From Siphonodentalium dalli (Eukaryota > Mollusca > Scaphopoda > Gadilida > Siphonodentaliidae), in contig CP136061.1 of assembly GCA_032622095.1 (NCBI GenBank), positions 87,102,983 through 87,166,982 on the forward strand: 64,000 nt of DNA, written 5' to 3'. The notes below the pieces were generated by a model. It was given only the letters and a program-made list of their open reading frames with translations. It was not told the origin of the DNA and searched no databases. How positions within the stretch are numbered: the first letter of the stretch is position 1; each line of letters begins with the position of its first letter. Shown here piece after piece: positions 12,033 through 22,374 of this stretch. Both the position numbers and the translations under genes were made by a program.

Positions 12033-15000
12033 CTTGTAGCTATGATTGAAGCTCAATGTAAACATGTATGTACACCAAAATAGATATCGGTACATGTACA
12101 CCAAAAAAATACCCCCCCCCCCAAATTTCAGGATATACATAAATTGACAACACGGGGAAATTGTATTGTGACTATTGTCATACATGTACTAGTAAGTATG
12201 TTTATTGCAAAATCACAAAAGTCACCGTAATCATGAAATCTTAAGCTGGAACCTCCAGGTATTGTGAAATATATTAGATTAGAATTTCATTTCAGTCTGC
12301 ATTAAGATTCTCTATACATATAAAACTGATCAGAAAATCCTCAAAATAACGAGGTGCCTTTAATGCATTACTCTCAGGTGCCAGATAAACGTGATGGCTG
12401 AATAAACGTGCTGGTTTACAACTTTACATTTACCCCTAAAATTATTAATAGTGCTGGCATTTTCACTATATATATCATGACCAAATAATAGTGATGGCCA
12501 GCATATTCTTCCAAAATTAATAAGCGTGCCAGCACGTTTATTTGGTACCCAAGAGTAAAGATCTGGAACATCTCTGCAAAGCTATCGCTCATTTTTACAC
12601 CGCTCAGCTTCAACTATCACTGCTCACTCACCATATAGAGATACATCCCAGAGGATCCTGCACTTAACAAAATACATGTACATATACTTTATCTACATGT
12701 AGTCTCTGGATTCGTAATTTTACAGGTTTTGATAATCTGCAAAAGAGGTGATGTTGACCTACTGTACATGTACCGGTATTGTATATAGCAGATTCTCATG
12801 TCATATGTTATGATATACACATGTACATGTACATGTAATGGATATACCAGTACCATTAGTTAAATGACAACTCCATTATAATCACCATCATTCCACTGAA
12901 GTTGAACTGACCCCTTCCAAAATTCTTTATAATTTGCATATCTACCGTACCAAACACTCAAACTACTTAATTGTTTCCCAGTTGACATTGTGACAATCCA
13001 ATAAAATACTGTATGTATACATGTAGTTAAAAGTTCATGTATGTCCCAAAACAGTCTGCCGACAGTATCCAGATCAATAATAGATACATGTATAACAAAG
13101 TTTCACAATTATAAATAAAACAGCCGACATGTTGACGAAAGTAAAATGCGGTTCATGGCTTCGCGTGACAGGTTAATAAGCCAAAGAGATAACCCGTGCA
13201 CTTTTCGGTTGGAAGTTTGGCCCGTTAATTGGGTCACACGCAGGAAAGGTAATGTGAAGCTGGGGTAAAATCCCCAGGTTATTTGGGATTAGAAAAGGAT
13301 TTTCTGAAACAAGTACATGTTAGGATATAAATGTAGTTTTTGTGGACATGAGTAGGTCTACGCACCAACATTGTTCGACAATATGGTAACATCTCCTTTC
13401 ACATTGGCACCATTTTATTGCACCTAACAGTTCTAAATCTAATTTATAATTACGCCTTCTACTATATACGGTACATACATCATGTACGCCACCTTCGAGG
13501 TTGACATTGGACACCATACCATTTGAGGTGGCAACATCAATATACTGCTGCTGTATACATGTACAAGTACATGTACTGTATTGTCTGTATATGCAGTGAA
13601 TTATAGACCATTTAGATAATATATCGTTTACGTTATAGCGACCTTAAGTGTCCTTACTAGTAAGTTGAAGCCCTAAGGCCTAACCAGCTGCTAACCTTTT
13701 TATTTATCGCAGTTTATATTTCAAACAACTTCCATCAGATCTTTCAATCTGAAACTTTGGCACTGTGAAATTTTGTGGCATGATAATAAATACCTGGAGA
13801 GCTTGCTATTTGATAACACGGTTGACATTAAAGCTAAACCCCCTAAATTGTCCCATGTGGATTTTTTTTTTCAACGAATCACCACTTCCACTTGTGCCAG
13901 TGCCCAAACATTGGCAAAACAGAAAAAGTCAAAGCATGTCATTGACACTGAGCGAAACACTCCGGTGAAAAATCATTAAAATGAGTAAACATACCTTGGC
14001 CTTCACTCTGATAACTTCTCTATTTTCCATGCCGTAAAAACTAGCCATTTTGGCATATGATGATGTATGCTAAATATCGATTTTTCATCTCATTTCCGAT
14101 TTCGAGAAAATCTCCACTTCCAGCTGATCCGACGAACCAAGGGAGGTAATTCATCGCACATTGATTGGATTATTTCAAATTTGTGTGGGGGTGTTCAAGA
14201 CACAGAGCTATATTTTAGTTTATGCATCGACGTATATATAGATCGATGGTTTATGTTTAGAACTGTTCGATATTTCAACATGGGATTTCTCAAAATCTAT
14301 CCAGAAAAAAAAACTCTTGGTGTTCATATAAATGATAAAATCTCCAATAATATTTACAATTTATATAGTTTCATGACATAAAAATAAAGTACAATGTATT
14401 CATGCAGGTATACCATATGATATAAATTTTAATATGCAAGATTGTCAATGTCATGCACGGTCTTTATAATTTTTCATAAAAGCATGGTATATCGGGAGGG
14501 GTGGTCATGAGAGGGAACTTTCTTTATGATCCTTTATATTTATCGTTACAAGCAACTATTTTATATGTTATTCATTGAGAAAGACAATACCAAATACTCT
14601 AAGAATCTCATGTAAGAGAATCCGTAAAGTTTAAAATTAATAATGAAATGTTTTTTTTATGTATGTGCCAAAACGTCATATACGACATTTGAGAAGTCCA
14701 CAGACCGTTTGTAGTAATGAATTCCTGAGAACAATATTATATCCCCACTTGTTTTAAATGAATGAAATTGTGTTGGCTCTATAATTATTAAGACTGCTTT
14801 CAAAAGAGGGCCAAAATGACGTTGCTCGCGATTTCCATTCTAGAATTTTCATTCTTTGTTTTTCTTGATGGGGGGGGGGGGTGTCCATCCCTGCAAATAT
14901 ATCAGCTATATTATGGGTTTTCGGATCTTAGTAAAATTTGGTATGGAGCGCCATCATGCCTCCATTCAAAAGAGGGGCAAATGACGTTGATCGCGTATCG

Positions 15001-17030
15001 ATTCAGCAGTTATCCTTCTTTGTTTATTCTAAATTTGGTTTCCGTCCTGCCCATGTTTGTATGCATGTATGGTGGATGTCAGTACCCGAGATGTACTTCT
15101 TGTTGTACATGAGAGTATTTTCAATTATAGGGTACTAATTTTGATTATTGATCTTGCCCAAGTATTCTGGATTATGTTTTAGATTATTTAAAAGTACTCA
15201 CTCCGATTCGATGGTCCCCATATCATCAGATTCAATAACAAAAATAAAATTGCCCAAACCGTGTTATTTATAAACATTTTGTTCAACGAAATCTGGCGGT
15301 ATATAATTGTCAAATATCTAACACCAAATGCCACTTGATTTTAGATGGAGTTATCCATCTTCATTCGCAATTTTGTCCGAGACCGTCGGCTTGAGTAATA
15401 TTTGCCAGGCCGCCAAATTAACATATCTCGGGAAACAACAAATTTCTAAAATCGATATTTGATCACTCTGAGCTTTGATGGGTGGGTTCCTCTACTCGAA
15501 TCAAATATGTTTTACACCCGATGCCAAAGAAATTGCAATTTGGGAGCGTTAATTCGGATATGCATCTTTAAACTGTTCATGCATGTACACGTGGGTGTAA
15601 TGTGGATAGATATTATTTTTATTATTTGCATTGATCCGTGCTTTTAATAATGTTGCATGTATGATTTATTTGTTAACAATATGCGATTGTTACATATTAA
15701 TCAATTTATTTGCAATAATATTCACCCGTGGATATGACGTCATATACATGACGTATACTCTATGGCAAGCCGTGTTCACATTTTCGATTTATTAAATGCA
15801 AATCCTAAGTATGGTATGAACTAGATGACTGTTTATCCTATATATACCTATCCATGCCATAAATGTAGTAATGACGATACATGAACATGCATGGTCCTTT
15901 CACTATTTGCAGGGGAGTAGCCTATCAATTTAAGACTGAAACCCCATGCATGACATATATACCCTCAGGGCCGGGACCAATTTCCTACTTACTACCCAGG
16001 CCTATGGGTATCCATATGGGTCCATGGCCATCCCGATCATATTGGGTCGTCAGTCATATCTGTCTTTAACAGTGGAGAAGAACGTGTATGAATTTGGTGG
16101 AAACTGGAGCTAAAGTTGTATATCACAGTCAGTTTTGGTGCCCCTCCCCTCCAATTCATGACTCGAACGGCACGAAGTTGACTTCCATTTCTTATTCCTT
16201 ATTCGAACTTTTTCTATTTAGGTCAAACAAAGGGTGTTGTATGGTGGCCCACAAGTAGACCCCGAAGCCACGACAAATAGTTTTCGCGGCTGGCTCAACC
16301 GGATTTCGTGGCTGGTTAGCTAGCTGAGCCGGCTCAGTCGCTACGTTCGTGGCTGACGAAATGTGGCGGCTCAGCCGGCTGAGATTTTATCAGTCAGCGT
16401 ATTTTCGTTTCCGAAATGTTCCAAATCCCCGGTTATAGACCCCGTTTGTTTTAGCGTTTGTGGTGAACCCGTATAATTCAATATCACACGTAATCTTTTG
16501 ATGTTGGGCTTTTCTATTATGGCGAAAATACACGAAGGACTGGCATGGATATACTATGTAGTTTCCCATCTAATCGGTATAAGTTACATTGGGACTTTTG
16601 TCGACTTCAGACTGATATCATCACTGGCATCTTGCGATATATGCATGCATCATTGAATGATGAACCCGATAGTAATGATATATAATATTTCAAACTATTG
16701 TCTATTCTTATGTGTATATATTGACAAATGCCAGCGATGTCTGAGACTGGGTCGTGTTGATATAAACAATTTATATTTTAACCCTTCCAATACCGAATGG
16801 ATGCGTCCATTCAGTTATATGAAAGCATGCATTGGGATAGTCTATTCCACATTAAGGGGCCCGGTGTTCTGATAACATAACAACCATGCCGTGCCCATGC
16901 GATTATGCCAATATTAGGCAATGCGGTTTAGTTCTTTGCGATTCACAGTACACTTGTGCTTGACATATAAGCCCATGCATGCAGACCACACGGCTCAGCC
17001 ATTTTACAATTCCGGCGGCGGAGATTTTTA
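12033..17030. other. Gene-free region with minor internal duplications
   Basis: No convincing gene was found. A poly-C tract lies at about 12,112-12,122. A segment around 14,800-14,870 (AAAGAGGGCCAAAATGACGT) is repeated, diverged, about 165 bp later near 14,965. GC-rich GGCTCAGCCGGCTGAG-type short palindromes lie at 16,320-16,385. ORFs here are short and low-complexity. Confidence 0.45.
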
Positions 17031-17144
17031 AATGTGGCTGGCGTTAGAGATAATATGGCTGGCGGCGGATTGTGGCCAATATGGCTGGCGGCGGCGGCGT
17101 GCGATGGCGGCTTCGGGCTCTACCCACAAGGCACTCTTTCCACA

Positions 17145-17575
17145 CACCCACCCCGATCCAAAATGGCCACCGTCCAGAAGGGTTCAAATAGGGCACCCAT
17201 GTCAATCTCGGCCCCTTGACCGATTTAGGTTAAACAAATGGTGTTGTAGGATGGACCCCAAACCAATCTAAATATTCACCTCGTTCACCCCGATCCAAAA
17301 TGGCCGCCGCCCAGATGGGTTCAAATAGGGCACCAATGTCATTTATCGCGGTCCCTTGACCGATTTAGGTAAAAAAAAAATTGTAGGTCGACCCCAAATC
17401 ATTCTAAATATTCATCCCGCATACCCACCCCGATCCAAAATGGCCACCGTCCAGAGGGGTCCATGGGCACCCATGCCTTTTTCTGCCCCTTGGCCGATTT
17501 AGATCAAACAAAGGGTGGTGTGTGGTGGCCCCAAGCAATATAAATATTCAACATATATACACCATGCCCCGATCC
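17145..17575. repeat. Diverged tandem repeat of about 138 bp, about 3 copies
   Basis: The landmark CCCCGATCCAAAATGGCC occurs at about 17,151, 17,288 and 17,428, with a truncated start near 17,567. Each is followed by CCGTCCAG and, about 50 bp on, CCTTGACCGATTTAG. A related fragment lies near 16,215-16,262. Non-coding. Confidence 0.65.
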
Positions 17576-18065
17576 GTATACAACGATCGCTGGGTTTGGT
17601 GAAAATAATTATACATGGAGTATTTCATCATTACGAAATCAACCAACTGATATGTTATATGTAAATAACATGGAAATATCGTACATTGACATAGTCTTCG
17701 TCGCGTATAAATTAGACTGCATTGATTTCCAGAAAATAGGTATATATTATAGTATATATGTATACGCATACATATAGAGTGCATATATAAGGCTAGAAAT
17801 CATAAATGATGCATGAAGAATTAGCTGGAGATAAATAGATATGTCTGTTGTCATGATGGACGTGATGTGTGGTGAAGGAAACGTAGAAGGCGAGAAAAAG
17901 ACTCAAAAATAAAAGATAAGAGGTGGTTAGTGAAAAATGCTGCGGTGCCAATCAAATAGTCACCACTATTTGTTTTCAAAGCAAATTGGGTATCATGAAC
18001 TCTACCAGCATTATACCTATATAATTATAGGGTACCGCGTATGGAAGGCAAATTCACATTTAACA

Positions 18066-18240
18066 GCTAATTACACTTAAGCGTAATGCAATTATGCTTA
18101 AGCATAATGCCAGTATACTTAAGCGTATTGCTATTACGCTTAAAGGCGTAATGTCATTATGCTTAAGCGTGATTGCCTCACTCACACACAAATCCATTAT
18201 GCTTAAGCGTAAAGCCATTATCTTATAAGTGTAATAGGTT
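18066..18240. repeat. Alternating-orientation CTTAAGCGTAATG array
   Basis: About eight variants of a word like TTATGCTTAAGCGTAATG recur every 20-30 bp. CTTAAG is itself palindromic, so the array reads similarly on both strands. No ORF-like constraint was seen. Confidence 0.7.
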
Positions 18241-18569
18241 TGCATAGCCTTACTACCTATATAATTGTATCATCTATATAAGGTAAATATAATTATGTCA
18301 AAAGTTACTAGCATCAATAATGGCTGCATCCATTTTAGTTCCAGGGGAGTTTTGAGATATTGAATTTGAGTACGCTTAAATGTGAATTTGGCCTCCCATA
18401 ACCCTGCACACTGAAGTATTTACCAATGCATTTGATAATATTATGTATACTGTTTTTGAAATTGTACATGCACATTCGGTTTCGATCAATAGCGTGCACG
18501 AATCTAGTGCCTCTGTTGGGCGAACGCTCAGTTGACATCTGGTCTCAATCACAGGGGCCTGTGCATGAC

Positions 18570-18742
18570 GCGCTCCGCTGTCCGCCCCCTTTTGCAATGC
18601 CCATATACGCCGCCTCTATATACGCGCCTTCTTCGCGTTAATGGAACATTATGTCTATATAATGTTCCATTAACGCGAAGAAGGCGCGTATATAGAGGCG
18701 GCGTATATGGGCAGTGCAAAAGGGGGGCGGACAGCGGAGCGC
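18570..18742. repeat. Near-perfect palindrome with 80-bp arms, GC-rich
   Basis: The arm from GCGCTCCGCTGTCCGCCCC to AATGGAACATTAT is followed after 6 bp by its reverse complement, with only a couple of differences near AATGCCC/GGGCAGTG. The arms include TATACGCCGCCTCTATATACGC. It would fold into a long hairpin. It may be a foldback MITE, and the short direct words GGTCTCAAT flank both sides. Confidence 0.8.
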
Positions 18743-18788
18743 GTGGCCTGTGGTCTCAATGATATTTTTACAATGACAGGAGGTAATA

Positions 18789-18858
18789 TTTGGGAAAATT
18801 GGGTAAAATATACAATTTATATATAAATTGCATATTTTATACCCAATTTTCGCAAATG
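18789..18858. repeat. Palindrome around AATTTATATATAAATT
   Basis: The arm GGGAAAATTGGGTAAAATAT is mirrored by ATATTTTATACCCAATTTTC with few changes. AT-rich centre; no coding signal. Confidence 0.65.
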
Positions 18859-19103
18859 TATTTTACAAAATTCACCAATGATGCAGCTGGGTTTATGTAA
18901 TTATTTCTGCAAAGAACTCTCTTTTTCAATTATTTCCTGATAAATCCATAATTTTAACACTCATGTGTGCACATATAGTGCACATTGTTTCAGTGCAGAT
19001 TTAAAAAAAGATACCTCCATGGAAGCTACCGGTATAGCTGTATCAGTGTTTACTCAGATCACCACCGATTAACGTTGGATGGTTTACTCAATGACATGTC
19101 ATG

Positions 19104-19569
19104 AGTAGTAATGGGGGGCACTATGGCCCAGTACCCCCCAGTGGGGGGCACTATGGCCCAGTACCCCCCAGTGGGGGGCACTATGGCCCAGTACCCCCCA
19201 GTGGGGGGCACTATGGCCCAGTACCCCCCAGTGGGGGGCACTATGGCCCAGTATCGAATACTGGACCATAGATCGTCCAGTATTCGATACTGGGCCATAG
19301 TGCCCCCCAGTGGGGGCACTATGGCCCAGTATCGAATACTGGACGATCTATGGTCCAGTATTCGATACTGGGCCATAGTGCCCCCCACTGGGGGGTACTG
19401 GGCCATAGTGCCCCCCACTGGGGGGTACTGGGCCATAGTGCCCCACTGGGGGGTACTGGGCCATAGTGCCCCCACTGATGGGTACTGGGCCATAGTTCCC
19501 CCCCTGAGGATAGATATTCCTGTCATTGATGTGATATTTCTGATCGGAAAAAATGAAAATGGACTTAGA
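19104..19569. repeat. Left TIR of the Polinton, palindromic 30-bp tandem units
   Basis: Five units of 30 bp (core GGGGGGCACTATGGCCCAGT followed by ACCCCCC) lead into a central inverted block with CAGTATCGAATACTGG. Units then run in the opposite orientation, followed by about 65 bp of unique sequence ending GGACTTAGA. The TIR is therefore itself a hairpin-forming palindrome. It differs from the right TIR by about two single-base indels. The long ORFs reading through it on both strands are repeat artefacts, since 30 is divisible by three. Confidence 0.93.
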
Positions 19570-19684
19570 ATTATTTTTTTTCAAAAGGAAAATCTCACTT
19601 TGGAAAATATCAATTAGCAATCAAGAGTTTTTCTTTTCGAATATTTGGTGGCCCTGAAAAGGGCCGTTTTATTTTTGTTATAGT
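19570..19684. other. TIR-to-gene spacer
   Basis: T-rich sequence that contains the 3' end signals of the first minus-strand gene. The left edge of the duplicated cassette lies near 19,613. Confidence 0.5.
19650..19665 (-). terminator. Histone-type 3' stem-loop, gene 1
   Basis: On the minus strand this reads GGCCCTTTTCAGGGCC followed by ACCA. It is a 6-bp stem with loop UUUC, fitting the metazoan histone mRNA consensus GGYYYU-HHUH-ARRRCC. It lies 19 nt after the stop codon of the minus gene. A purine-rich tract, AAAAGAAAAA (plus-strand 19,625-19,639), follows about 11 nt downstream, like a histone downstream element. Confidence 0.8.
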
Positions 19685-20152
19685 TTAGAATCCGCCACAT
19701 TGAACTTCTTTGTTCGCCAAAACTTCAATTGATTTGTCTCCTCGCCTCATCCATATTTCGCATTCACAATAATGCTCGTGGCAAACGTGTGGGATCCACA
19801 CTAGAGTTATTGATGACTTGAATCTTGGTGTTGATTTGTAGCCGCCTTTGGTAGCATCAAACATGACGATAGGTCGCTGTATAACAGTCGCCGCTAATTC
19901 AACCATCAATCTTGATTCAGCCAAAAGTGGTGTGCGCCGTAAATCTTGTGCCGACGCACCAAGTTCGTCACTCTCTGCGTAGTACAGGTCAACTGCCGCA
20001 TCTCTCAGAACCATCCATCCATCGGTCGTCCCGTAAACCGCAACGCTGAGTGCCCTCCAAAACAGAGATATTTCTTCGCCGCCGCACACTGCTTTACAGT
20101 ATACCCCCTGTACCATTATCTCGTCAAGATCTGTTATGTTTACAGCAGTCAT
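19685..20152 (-). CDS. OTU-like protein with substituted catalytic cysteine (putative)
   Basis: 155 residues. The pattern SLFWRALSVAVYG (29-41), a LRDAAVDL helix (49-56), an ELAATVIQRPIVMFD strand (85-99) and a late HxHY (125-128) resembles the OTU cysteine-protease fold, in which a DGxC-LFRAL helix carries the catalytic Cys and a late HY the His. Ser29 sits where Cys is expected, so activity is doubtful. OTU proteins remove ubiquitin; any such role here is inference from a motif-level match. The start ATG lies at the conserved edge of the bidirectional promoter, about 45 nt from a TATATG box. It diverges from the gene at 20,776 and ends in a histone-type stem-loop. Confidence 0.6.
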   Translation of the reverse strand: MTAVNITDLDEIMVQGVYCKAVCGGEEISLFWRALSVAVYGTTDGWMVLRDAAVDLYYAESDELGASAQDLRRTPLLAESRLMVELAATVIQRPIVMFDATKGGYKSTPRFKSSITLVWIPHVCHEHYCECEIWMRRGDKSIEVLANKEVQCGGF

Positions 20153-20775
20153 CTTTGAATGTAGAATAAGTCAGAAGATCCGTCTTGAACATATATTACG
20201 ATTGTGCGGGCGGTAGAGAAAGCACATAATACTTTGACGTTAAAAATGACAAATGCTTCTTGACGTTGTGTTTCTTTACAGTGCATTATCTGTAGTTTTC
20301 ACTATTTCGATATGTTATAGATTAAATTCATGATAGTATATGCAATTAATTAAGATGTTTTAACATATGAATTCATCTTCGTTCATAAACGATGACCAAG
20401 TAAAGTTATCGATTGTAATGATGAAGAAAAATGTTCAGTATGTTTTCTTGTGTTCAGTTTTATGTATAAAATATGTACATCTCCAAAAACAAAACTAGAA
20501 AAACATTCCATATTTTCCTAACGAGGTAACAAATATATCAATCATGTGTACCAAATAATAGATAATGATCTAACGAAATAAAAAACATTTGTTTGATCGC
20601 TATGCAATAATGATCAAGAAAAATATGAATGCTGATCCGTCTCTGAAAAAACACAATGCCAGGAAACATTTGTCAATTTTAACGTCAATGCGACATGTGA
20701 TTTCATTGACGCCCGTGTCAAATGTATAAAAATATTTTCGAATTTGATCAACGTTACATTGCATTGCTATCAAAG
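20153..20775. promoter_or_regulatory. Bidirectional promoter A with symmetric arms
   Basis: A TATAAAAAT box at 20,725 lies about 50 nt before the plus-gene ATG. In the minus direction a TATATG box near 20,191-20,197 lies about 45 nt before the other ATG. The outer 60-90 bp on each side are inverted copies of one another (GGGCGGTAGAGAAA, TTGACGTTAA and TGACAAATG words). The central 390 bp is AT-rich. The region is nearly identical to promoter B. Confidence 0.75.
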
Positions 20776-21264
20776 ATGGATCCGTTAACAGAATTTCTTC
20801 AGAGTGAGATATACAGTAATCCTGTTGTACAGAATACATATGCGGCACCACAGTCAACAGGCCAAGCTAATACGACAATGACTATAGGTGGAGATACACT
20901 CATTTTAAAAGCGATTTTAGATGAACTGAGATGTCTTCGCAGGGATATTGACGTGAAAACACAAGTAACGCATCAAGAAGTAAAAGTGAATCTTCGTTTC
21001 GTTGCAGAAGAGATAGATATACCAATCAGGGTTCATGATGTTCAGAAATCGAAAGAACAGAAACAGATCAAAAAAGAAAAAATATTGGCTGCGAAAGAAA
21101 AAGAACCTAAAAGTATCATGAAGCCTTCTACTGAGACAAAAGTCAGATTTCGTCTTCCTTGTAAAGAATCTAAAGATACAGAGAAAAGTGATGAATTCGC
21201 AAAAGCTATTGGTTCTCATGGGAAAGATATGTCAAGATATAAGAAAAACACAAAACGATGTTAA
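20776..21264 (+). CDS. Polinton accessory protein, unknown, coiled/charged
   Basis: 162 residues starting MDPLTEFLQSE. The in-frame ATG at 20,722 lies upstream of the TATA box and cannot be used if that box is real, so the start is set at 20,776. The N-terminal half is polar with a predicted helix (LKAILDELRCLRRDI). The C-terminal half is highly basic and acidic by turns (KSKEQKQIKKEKILAAKEKE), suggesting coiled coil or disorder. No family recognised. The gene is divergent from the OTU-like gene and ends in a histone-type stem-loop 22 nt after the stop. A regulatory or host-interaction role is only a guess from its place among accessory genes. Confidence 0.75.
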   Translation: MDPLTEFLQSEIYSNPVVQNTYAAPQSTGQANTTMTIGGDTLILKAILDELRCLRRDIDVKTQVTHQEVKVNLRFVAEEIDIPIRVHDVQKSKEQKQIKKEKILAAKEKEPKSIMKPSTETKVRFRLPCKESKDTEKSDEFAKAIGSHGKDMSRYKKNTKRC

Positions 21265-21286
21265 AGTCAGATGATAATTTTAAAAC

Positions 21287-21302
21287 GGCCCTTTTCAGGG
21301 CC
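21287..21302 (+). terminator. Histone-type 3' stem-loop, gene 2
   Basis: GGCCCTTTTCAGGGCC, preceded by AAAAC and followed by ACACACA, sits 22 nt after the stop codon. Stem and UUUC loop are identical to the others. The downstream sequence CCCAAAAGGTTACTC is shared with gene 4 and could be the U7-pairing element. Confidence 0.8.
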
Positions 21303-21371
21303 ACACACATTTCCCAAAAGGTTACTCTTTCATTGCTGAAAAAATCAAAAACACGATTGTTCAATTTATAT

Positions 21372-21377
21372 TTTATT
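21372..21377 (-). terminator. Orphan AATAAA (minus strand)
   Basis: This polyA signal has no minus-strand gene upstream of it. It lies in the block homologous to the 3' end of the zinc-knuckle gene and appears to be a relic of the cassette duplication. Confidence 0.5.
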
Positions 21378-21513
21378 CAACAACAAATATTTGCAAGTAT
21401 ATTTTGTTTTAAATTATTCGTGGCGTGATTTTTTCAAAACAAAACATAGGGTACAAAGAACATTATTAGTTATTAAGCAATGCTAAAAGTTTTTCTTTTT
21501 GAAAAAATTGGTT

Positions 21514-21529
21514 GGTCCTGAAAAGGACC
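21514..21529 (-). terminator. Histone-type 3' stem-loop, gene 3, distal copy
   Basis: On the minus strand this reads GGTCCTTTTCAGGACC followed by AACCA. Compared with the other stems one pair has changed from C-G to T-A on both sides, so pairing is kept. The UUUC loop is unchanged. A purine tract, AAAAAGAAAAAC (plus-strand 21,489-21,501), follows. Confidence 0.8.
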
Positions 21530-21541
21530 GTTTTTGTTTTT

Positions 21542-21557
21542 GGCCCTGAAAAGGGCC
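21542..21557 (-). terminator. Histone-type 3' stem-loop, gene 3, proximal copy
   Basis: On the minus strand this reads GGCCCTTTTCAGGGCC, 13 nt after the stop codon of the 62-codon gene. It is followed by AAAAAC rather than ACCCA, and a second stem-loop lies 12 nt further on. This tandem arrangement is unusual. Confidence 0.75.
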
Positions 21558-21570
21558 GTTTTGTATGGCA

Positions 21571-21759
21571 TCAAAGTTCACGCCACGATTTTCTTTTGAG
21601 ACTTTTGCTTTTGTTCCAACGCTGTTGTTTTTTGCATATTTGCATAACCAGTTTTGCACTGGCGGTTACTTCTTTTGCGTGTTCGCCCCGCATTATCTGG
21701 GGTGTTAGCCCTATCGTTCCTCTTAGTATAGACATCAACGGTTCGGGGGTTTCGGACAT
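21571..21759 (-). CDS. Short accessory ORF of cassette B, unknown
   Basis: 62 residues (MSETPEPLMS..., basic C-terminus KSKSLKRKSWREL). It is annotated because its ATG occupies exactly the position of the OTU-like gene's ATG in cassette A relative to the shared promoter (CATCTTTGAATG on the plus strand at both), and its stop is followed by two histone-type stem-loops. An overlapping frame at 21,578-21,838 encodes a more basic 86-residue product, but its ATG would lie inside the promoter arm. No family recognised. It could be a decayed remnant. Confidence 0.5.
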   Translation of the reverse strand: MSETPEPLMSILRGTIGLTPQIMRGEHAKEVTASAKLVMQICKKQQRWNKSKSLKRKSWREL

Positions 21760-22374
21760 CTTTGAATGCAGAATAAAAATTGTTCACGGCCGTGTTTGAA
21801 CATATATTACGATTGCGCGGGCGGTAGAGAAAGCACATGTCGCATTGACGTTAAAATGACAAATGCTCCCTGACGTTGTGTTTCTTTTCAGTGCATTATC
21901 TGTTAGTTTCACCATTTCGATATGATATAGATTAAATTCATGATAGTATATGCAATTAATTAAGATATTTTAACATATGAATTCATCTTCGTTCATAAAC
22001 GATGACCAAGTAAAGTTATCGATTGTAATGATGAAGAAAAATGTTCAGTATGTTTTCTTGTGTTCAGTTTTATGTATAAAATATGTACATCTCCAAAAAC
22101 AAAACTAGAAAAACATTCCATATTTTCCTAACGAGGTAACAAATATATCAATCATGTGTACCAAATAATAGATAATGATCTAACGAAATAAAAAACATTT
22201 GTTTGATCGCTATGCAATAATGATCAAGAAAAATATGAATGCTGATCCGTCTCTGAAAAAACACAACGCCAGGAAACATTTGTCAATTTTAACGTCAATG
22301 CGACATGTGATTTCTCTACCGCCCGTGTCAAATGTATAAAAATATTTTCACTTTTTCAGTGAACTTCATTCATT
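21760..22374. promoter_or_regulatory. Bidirectional promoter B with symmetric arms
   Basis: A TATAAA box at 22,335 lies 40 nt before the plus ATG. The arms 21,815-21,882 and 22,261-22,326 are inverted copies with few mismatches (words CGGGCGGTAGAGAAA, CACATGTCGCATTGACGTT and TGACAAATG). GCGCGGGC at about 21,816 resembles part of an E2F-type site, a weak suggestion of S-phase control. The central sequence matches promoter A. Confidence 0.75.

Larger units (their letters stand above)
19613..21385. repeat. Accessory-gene cassette A (paralogue of 21473-22850)
   Basis: Three blocks match cassette B in the same order. They are the minus-gene 3' end (19,613-19,680), the bidirectional promoter (20,150-20,745, nearly identical over about 400 bp) and the plus-gene 3' end with downstream sequence (21,283-21,385). 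The coding sequences between the blocks are not recognisably related. The last block also carries a minus-strand AATAAA (21,372-21,377) that serves no gene here. It corresponds to the polyA signal of the zinc-knuckle gene next to cassette B, which suggests that A was copied from B. Confidence 0.85.

Noticed and set aside
19059..19617. ORFs of 155 and 168 codons across the left Polinton TIR (and the matching ones in the right TIR)
   Set aside because: The 30-bp tandem palindromic units keep frames open on both strands. They are TIR structure, not genes.
20722..20775. Upstream ATG extending the 162-residue accessory protein by 18 codons
   Set aside because: That ATG precedes the TATA box at 20,725 and so would lie outside the transcript.
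21578..21838. 86-codon minus-strand frame in cassette B
   Set aside because: It starts inside the promoter arm, whereas the 62-codon frame starts exactly where the cassette-A gene does. Kept only as an alternative.
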